The notes below the pieces were generated by a model. That model was not told the DNA's origin, did no database searches, and was given only the letters and a program-made list of their open reading frames with translations. The translations under genes and the position numbers were made by a program. From contig NZ_ML138678.1 of the NCBI RefSeq assembly GCF_004028635.1, forward strand, positions 1,434,810 to 1,498,809: DNA of 64,000 nucleotides, written 5' to 3'. Origin of the DNA: Streptomyces cyaneus (GTDB lineage Bacteria > Actinomycetota > Actinomycetes > Streptomycetales > Streptomycetaceae). Within the stretch, counting starts at the first letter, position 1. Each line of letters starts with the position of its first letter. Shown here piece after piece: positions 59,985 to 64,000 of the stretch.

Positions 59985-61273
59985 CCGGCGGAGCCAAACG
60001 CCTCGTCCATCTTCTTGGCGGCGTCCTCAGAAGCCCCCGCCACGTCCTTCTTGCCGCTGATGACCTCTTGGAACATCGTCGGCAGAACGAGCGAGGAGTC
60101 GATCTCGGACCACGCAGGCGACGCGGGAACGAACTTCGTACCCGCGGCGAGGGTCTCCGCGAAAGGCTTGACGTACGGCTCCTGCGCCGCCACCTGCTGC
60201 CTCACGTCGGAGAACGTCGGCAGGAACCCCATCGCCCCGAACATCGAGGCCTGCGTCTTCTTCGAGGCCAGCTGCTCCATCAGCTCGACCGCCAGCGTGC
60301 GGTGCGACGTGCTCTTCAGTACGCCGATGTTGTTGCCCCCGGCGAACGCGGGAGCGATGGAGCCCGCCGCCACCCCCGGCAGCGGCACCACCGCGTACTT
60401 GCCCTTCACCTTCCCGGCCTCCACGGCGGTGTGGCTGAAGTCGCCGCCGATCGCCATGCCCGCCTTGCCGGCCGCGAACGCGGTGACGGTGTCGTTGCCA
60501 CCCATGCCCGCGCACTTGGCGGCGGGACAGTTGTCGTCGGTGAAGAGGGAGGTGTAGGCCTTGATGCCCTTCTGGGCGGCCGCGCTGTCGATCGCCGAGG
60601 CGTACGAGCCGCCCTTGCCGGCCGCGATCTCACCGCCGTTGGCCCACACGAACGGCATCGCGCCGTACGTGTACGCCCCGCCCACCACAAGCCCGTACAG
60701 CTCGGGCTTCGCGGCGCGGATCTTACGGGCCGTCGTCGCCAACTCGGTCATGGTCTTCGGGACTTCGAGGCCGAGTTCCTCGAAGACGTCCGTGCGGTAG
60801 TACAGGGCGCGGACGCCGACGTAGAAGGGCGCGCCGTAGATCTTGCCGTCCACGGTGACGGACTGCTTGGCCGTGGGGTCGGTGTCCTTGGCCTCGCTCC
60901 AGTCGCCGAACTCCTTGGTGACGTCGAGGAGTCCGCCGTCCTTCACATAGCCGGCGGTGTCCGTGTTGCCGTACTCCATCACGTCGGGGGCGGAGTCCGG
61001 GTCGTTGAAGGCGGCCTTGACGCGCTGGGCGCGGGTCTCGATCGGGATGTACTCGACGTCGACCTCGGTGCCGTCGTGGGCCTTCTCGAAGGCGGTGACG
61101 ACGGAGTCGACGACCTTCTCCTTCGGCTTGTTGCCGACTTCCTGGAAGAGCCAGACACGCAGCGTGCCGGTCTTCTCGTCCTTGTCGGAGGAGGAGTTGG
61201 TGGAGGTCTGGGGGGCGCAGGCGGTGACGGCCAGGGCGGTGAGCAGTACGGCGAGTCTGGGGGCGAGCTTCAT
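59981..61273 (-). CDS. Sugar-binding lipoprotein (ABC importer)
   Basis: A 430-residue extracytoplasmic solute-binding protein. Signal peptide with lipobox AVTAC, then LRVWLFQEVGNKPKEKVVDSVV, PDVMEYGNTDTAGYVKDGGL, YGAPFYVGVRALYYRTDVFEELGL and the late MFQEVISGKKDVAGASEDAAKKMDEAF, typical of CUT1 receptors for oligosaccharides. ATG is taken at MKLAPRLAVL. First gene of the operon leading to the two permeases and GH20. A TTGCA/TGCAA palindrome lies 22 bases before the start and is the likely repressor site. Confidence 0.92.
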   Translation of the reverse strand: MKLAPRLAVLLTALAVTACAPQTSTNSSSDKDEKTGTLRVWLFQEVGNKPKEKVVDSVVTAFEKAHDGTEVDVEYIPIETRAQRVKAAFNDPDSAPDVMEYGNTDTAGYVKDGGLLDVTKEFGDWSEAKDTDPTAKQSVTVDGKIYGAPFYVGVRALYYRTDVFEELGLEVPKTMTELATTARKIRAAKPELYGLVVGGAYTYGAMPFVWANGGEIAAGKGGSYASAIDSAAAQKGIKAYTSLFTDDNCPAAKCAGMGGNDTVTAFAAGKAGMAIGGDFSHTAVEAGKVKGKYAVVPLPGVAAGSIAPAFAGGNNIGVLKSTSHRTLAVELMEQLASKKTQASMFGAMGFLPTFSDVRQQVAAQEPYVKPFAETLAAGTKFVPASPAWSEIDSSLVLPTMFQEVISGKKDVAGASEDAAKKMDEAFGSAG

Positions 61274-61295
61274 GGAGCGGTCCTCCGAGCGTACG

Positions 61296-61310
61296 TTGCA
61301 ACATATGCAA
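61296..61310. promoter_or_regulatory. Palindromic operator (TTGCA-N5-TGCAA) upstream of the sugar ABC operon
   Basis: TTGCAACATATGCAA lies in the promoter region of the sugar-binding protein gene. Such a 5+5+5 palindrome is typical of LacI- or ROK-type sugar repressors; the regulator gene is not in the window. It does not look like a DasR site. Confidence 0.6.
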
Positions 61311-61395
61311 TGACGGTTTCGCTCTGCACAACGCATCGGAGCCTAGGGACTACATGAACATGGCCACAAGAGGTCTCAACCACTTCGTGACACGC

Positions 61396-61437
61396 AAAGG
61401 CCCCCGGGGTGCGCCGAAACGCGCCCCGGGGGCCTTG
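61396..61437 (-). terminator. Terminator downstream of the DUF3039 gene
   Basis: AAGGCCCCCGGGG pairs with CCCCGGGGGCCTT around a GCG-rich loop, 24 bases after the DUF3039 stop. It lies upstream of the sugar operon promoter and isolates it. Confidence 0.85.
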
Positions 61438-61460
61438 CAAGCCTCAGGCCGGAGGGAGGG

Positions 61461-61760
61461 TTACTTCTTGTCGCCGCCCTTGCCCTTGTCGTCGCCACCG
61501 GCGCCCATGGACTCGTAGATCTCCTTGCACATGGGACACACCGGGTACTTCTTCGGGTCGCGGCCGGGCACCCAGACCTTGCCGCAGAGCGCCACGACGG
61601 GGGTGCCGTCGAGGGCGCTCGCCATGATCTTGTCCTTCTGGACATAGTGGGCGAAGCGCTCATGGTCGCCGTCGCCGTGGGACACCTGTGGCGTCGGCTC
61701 TACGAGGGTCCCCGTACCAGTCCCGCGCTGCGGCTGGGTCTCAGGCTCAAGAGTGCTCAT
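61461..61760 (-). CDS. DUF3039 small zinc-ribbon-like protein
   Basis: A 99-residue conserved actinobacterial protein. The core is HYVQKDKIMASALDGTPVVALCG followed by KVWVPGRDPKKYPVCPMCKE, with Cys in VALCGKVW and the CPMC pair likely holding zinc. A Gly/Asp/Lys tail ends it. ATG at MSTLEPET. Always found next to yqgE and murA in Streptomyces, from memory. Function unknown. Confidence 0.88.
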   Translation of the reverse strand: MSTLEPETQPQRGTGTGTLVEPTPQVSHGDGDHERFAHYVQKDKIMASALDGTPVVALCGKVWVPGRDPKKYPVCPMCKEIYESMGAGGDDKGKGGDKK

Positions 61761-61790
61761 AACAACCAAGAGTACTGAAGCCCACAGGCG

Positions 61791-62363
61791 TCAGTTGAGC
61801 GATGGGTCGTCCGGGTACGTGGCCACCATCGCGAGCTCGTTGCGCTGTCGACGCAGGACCTCGCGCCAGAGCCTTTCCGGCGACGGCGAGGAGACGTCTC
61901 CGGGCTCGGACTCGACGACGTACCAGGCGCCCTCCACCAGCTCGTCCTCCAGCTGGCCGGGGCCCCAGCCGGCGTATCCGGCGAAGATCCGCAGACTGCC
62001 GACGGCCGAGGCGAGCAGCTCCGGCGGGGCCTCCAGGTCCACGAGCCCGATCGCGCCGTGCACCCGGCGCCAGCCCAGCGGGGCGCTCTCGCCGTTCGCG
62101 TCGCCGGGGATGACGGCGACGCCGAGGGCCGAGTCGAGGGACACCGGGCCACCCTGGAAGACGACGCCGGGTTCGCCGGCGAGGTCCGCCCAGCCCTCCA
62201 GGATGTCGCCCACGTCCACGGGGGTCGGACGGTTGAGGACGACACCGAGGGAGCCCTCCTCGTCGTGGTCGAGAAGGAGCACCACCGCGCGGTCGAAGTT
62301 CGGGTCCGCCAGGGCGGGCGTTGCCACGAGCAGCCGCCCTGTGAGCGAGGACACCTCGGTCAT
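61791..62363 (-). CDS. YqgE/AlgH (UPF0301) family protein
   Basis: A 190-residue cytoplasmic protein. SSLTGRLLVATPALADPNFDRAVVLLLDHDEEGSLGVVLNRPTPVDV opens the UPF0301 domain; GAIGLVDL and the FAGYAGWGPGQLEDEL region that follows are also family hallmarks. ATG at MTEVSS is used; a second ATG three codons upstream has GGGA near it. The E. coli homologue was linked to transcription of alginate in Pseudomonas, with no proven biochemistry. Next to DUF3039 and divergent from murA across 253 bases with no recognised element. Confidence 0.9.
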   Translation of the reverse strand: MTEVSSLTGRLLVATPALADPNFDRAVVLLLDHDEEGSLGVVLNRPTPVDVGDILEGWADLAGEPGVVFQGGPVSLDSALGVAVIPGDANGESAPLGWRRVHGAIGLVDLEAPPELLASAVGSLRIFAGYAGWGPGQLEDELVEGAWYVVESEPGDVSSPSPERLWREVLRRQRNELAMVATYPDDPSLN

Positions 62364-62616
62364 GCCAGACATGATCCCGCATCTTCCCTTCGCGTGGGGA
62401 GGCAATCCCGGTTCGGGAGTGAATGCAGCTCAGGGCGGAAAGGAGCGCCCCCGGGCGCACGGCCGCGATGGTGACCGCTTGTGCCCGCCGGTGAACGGTT
62501 CGTGTTGTGACACAGCTATGACGATCCTGAGCCCTCCTTGGGCTTACTGAAGGGGGGTCGGCGGCGATTACCCTTTCCCTCCTGGCCCCTGCCCAACTCA
62601 TCGGAACGCGAGATAC

Positions 62617-63957
62617 ATGACCGTCAACGACGATGTCCTGCTTGTCCACGGCGGAACCCCGCTGGAGGGCGAGATCCGTGTCCGCGGTGCGAAGAACCTC
62701 GTACCGAAGGCCATGGTCGCCGCTCTGCTGGGCGGCGAGCCAAGTCGACTGCGCAACGTGCCGGACATCCGTGACGTGCGCGTCGTACGCGGTCTGCTGC
62801 AGCTGCACGGGGTGACGGTCCGCCCGGGTGAGGAACCGGGCGAGCTGGTGATGGACCCGTCCCACGTGGAGAGCGCGAACGTCGCTGACATCGATGCCCA
62901 CGCGGGTTCGAGCCGTATCCCGATCCTCTTCTGCGGCCCTCTGCTGCACCGCCTCGGGCACGCCTTCATCCCCGGTCTCGGCGGCTGCGACATCGGCGGC
63001 CGGCCCATCGACTTCCACTTCGAGGTGCTGCGGCAGTTCGGCGCGCGGATCGAGAAGCGGGCGGACGGGCAGTACCTGGAGGCTCCGCAGCGGCTGCGCG
63101 GCACGAAGATCCGGCTGCCTTACCCGTCCGTCGGCGCGACCGAGCAGGTGCTGCTGACGGCCGTCCTCGCCGAAGGCGTCACCGAGCTCTCGAACGCGGC
63201 CGTGGAGCCGGAGATCGAGGACCTCATCTGCGTCCTGCAGAAGATGGGCGCCATCATCGGCGTGGACACCGACCGCACGATCCGCATCACCGGTGTGGAC
63301 TCGCTCGGCGGCTACAACCACAAGGCGCTCCCCGACCGCCTGGAGGCCGCCTCGTGGGCGTCCGCGGCGCTCGCGACCGAGGGCAACATCTACGTCCGTG
63401 GCGCCCAGCAGCGCTCGATGATGACGTTCCTCAACACCTACCGGAAGGTGGGCGGTGCCTTCGAGATCGACGACGAGGGCATCCGTTTCTGGCACCCCGG
63501 CGGCCAGTTGAAGTCCATCGCCCTCGAAACGGACGTGCACCCCGGCTTCCAGACGGACTGGCAGCAGCCGCTGGTGGTCGCCCTCACGCAGGCGACAGGC
63601 CTGTCGATCATCCACGAGACGGTCTACGAGTCCCGCCTCGGCTTCACCTCCGCCCTGAACCAGATGGGCGCCCACATCCAGCTCTACCGCGAGTGCCTGG
63701 GCGGCTCCGACTGCCGCTTCGGCCAGCGCAACTTCCTGCACTCCGCGGTCGTCTCCGGCCCCACCAAGCTCCAGGGCGCCGACCTGGTCATCCCCGACCT
63801 TCGCGGCGGCTTCTCGTACCTCATCGCGGCCCTGGCGGCCCAGGGCACGTCCCGGGTCCACGGCATCGACCTGATCAACCGCGGCTACGAGAACTTCATG
63901 GAGAAGCTCGTCGAGCTGGGCGCGAAGGTGGAGTTGCCGGGCAAGGCGCTCGGCTAA
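62617..63957 (+). CDS. murA: UDP-N-acetylglucosamine 1-carboxyvinyltransferase (MurA)
   Basis: A 446-residue enzyme of the first committed step of peptidoglycan synthesis: PEP plus UDP-GlcNAc to enolpyruvyl-UDP-GlcNAc. RGAKNLVPKAMVAALLGG carries the substrate Lys-Asn pair; the catalytic Cys is in PGLGGCDIGGRPIDFH, so fosfomycin sensitivity would be expected at this enzyme. YPSVGATEQVLLTAVLAEGVTELSNAA and PDRLEAASWASAALA are also conserved. ATG with weak ribosome site (GCGAGATAC). It is in the cytoplasm. The window ends 43 bases downstream of its stop. Confidence 0.97.
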   Translation: MTVNDDVLLVHGGTPLEGEIRVRGAKNLVPKAMVAALLGGEPSRLRNVPDIRDVRVVRGLLQLHGVTVRPGEEPGELVMDPSHVESANVADIDAHAGSSRIPILFCGPLLHRLGHAFIPGLGGCDIGGRPIDFHFEVLRQFGARIEKRADGQYLEAPQRLRGTKIRLPYPSVGATEQVLLTAVLAEGVTELSNAAVEPEIEDLICVLQKMGAIIGVDTDRTIRITGVDSLGGYNHKALPDRLEAASWASAALATEGNIYVRGAQQRSMMTFLNTYRKVGGAFEIDDEGIRFWHPGGQLKSIALETDVHPGFQTDWQQPLVVALTQATGLSIIHETVYESRLGFTSALNQMGAHIQLYRECLGGSDCRFGQRNFLHSAVVSGPTKLQGADLVIPDLRGGFSYLIAALAAQGTSRVHGIDLINRGYENFMEKLVELGAKVELPGKALG

Positions 63958-64000
63958 CGGCCAGAGGACCGACGTAAGCCGATGGGGCGGTCACCCAGTA

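Overview
This window is from a high-GC actinobacterial chromosome and is almost certainly Streptomyces. The evidence is codon use, a sporulation SsgA-family protein (ssgG-like), DasR operators in front of GlcNAc phosphotransferase genes, an LAXTG sortase substrate, and a gene order that matches, from memory, the S. coelicolor SCO2895-SCO2949 segment. Nearly all of it is chromosomal core. The accessory pieces are small: a tRNA-Cys-flanked 1-kb islet, a Doc toxin-antitoxin pair, a SUKH-like immunity gene, a broken kinase gene and several tandem-repeat arrays.

Layout. 1-3.7 kb: two ABC-2 permeases and a class A penicillin-binding protein. 3.7-7.7 kb: the guanidinium exporter sugE behind a guanidine-III riboswitch, a GroES-like gene, DUF3618, bcp, tRNA-Leu, rdgB, a small secreted protein and rph. 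7.8-10.9 kb: the GlcNAc PTS genes nagF, nagE1 and nagE2 with three dre (DasR) sites. 11-19.3 kb: a metallo-beta-lactamase hydrolase, a MazF-like membrane protein, cysM-cysO-(Cys leader peptide)-mec, an amino-acid permease, DUF2017, clpS and pncB. Apart from inserted genes this follows the M. tuberculosis Rv1330c-Rv1341 order. 19.4-24.5 kb: pncA, a spore-associated-protein-like exoprotein and a secreted M6 metalloprotease. 24.5-34.2 kb: two RDD proteins, ssgG, an FAD oxidase, a TPR protein, a very large 24-25-bp repeat array, a TagC-like propeller protein, hppD and an AsnC regulator. 34.2-38 kb: a four-gene compatible-solute (OpuC-type) ABC operon. 38-46 kb: a Lon-like S16 protease, an N-succinylamino acid racemase/GNAT/IclR group, a DEAD-family helicase, an RHH-Doc toxin-antitoxin pair and an MFS pump. 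46.2-51.4 kb: tRNA-Cys and the peptidase islet, a sortase substrate, GNAT and SUKH genes, and a P-loop kinase pseudogene. 51.4-56.4 kb: a three-subunit xanthine-dehydrogenase-like operon plus a 40-aa membrane protein. 56.6-61.3 kb: a GH20 hexosaminidase with a sugar ABC importer that lacks its own ATPase. 61.4-64 kb: DUF3039, YqgE and murA.

Working together: GlcNAc acquisition is represented twice (PTS, and GH20 plus ABC importer). Cysteine synthesis by the sulfur-carrier route appears with a Cys-ending leader peptide suggesting attenuation. NAD salvage is covered by pncA and pncB. Cell-wall synthesis is covered by the PBP and murA. The most unusual structural theme is that tandem duplications repeatedly sit on, or directly beside, gene stop codons.
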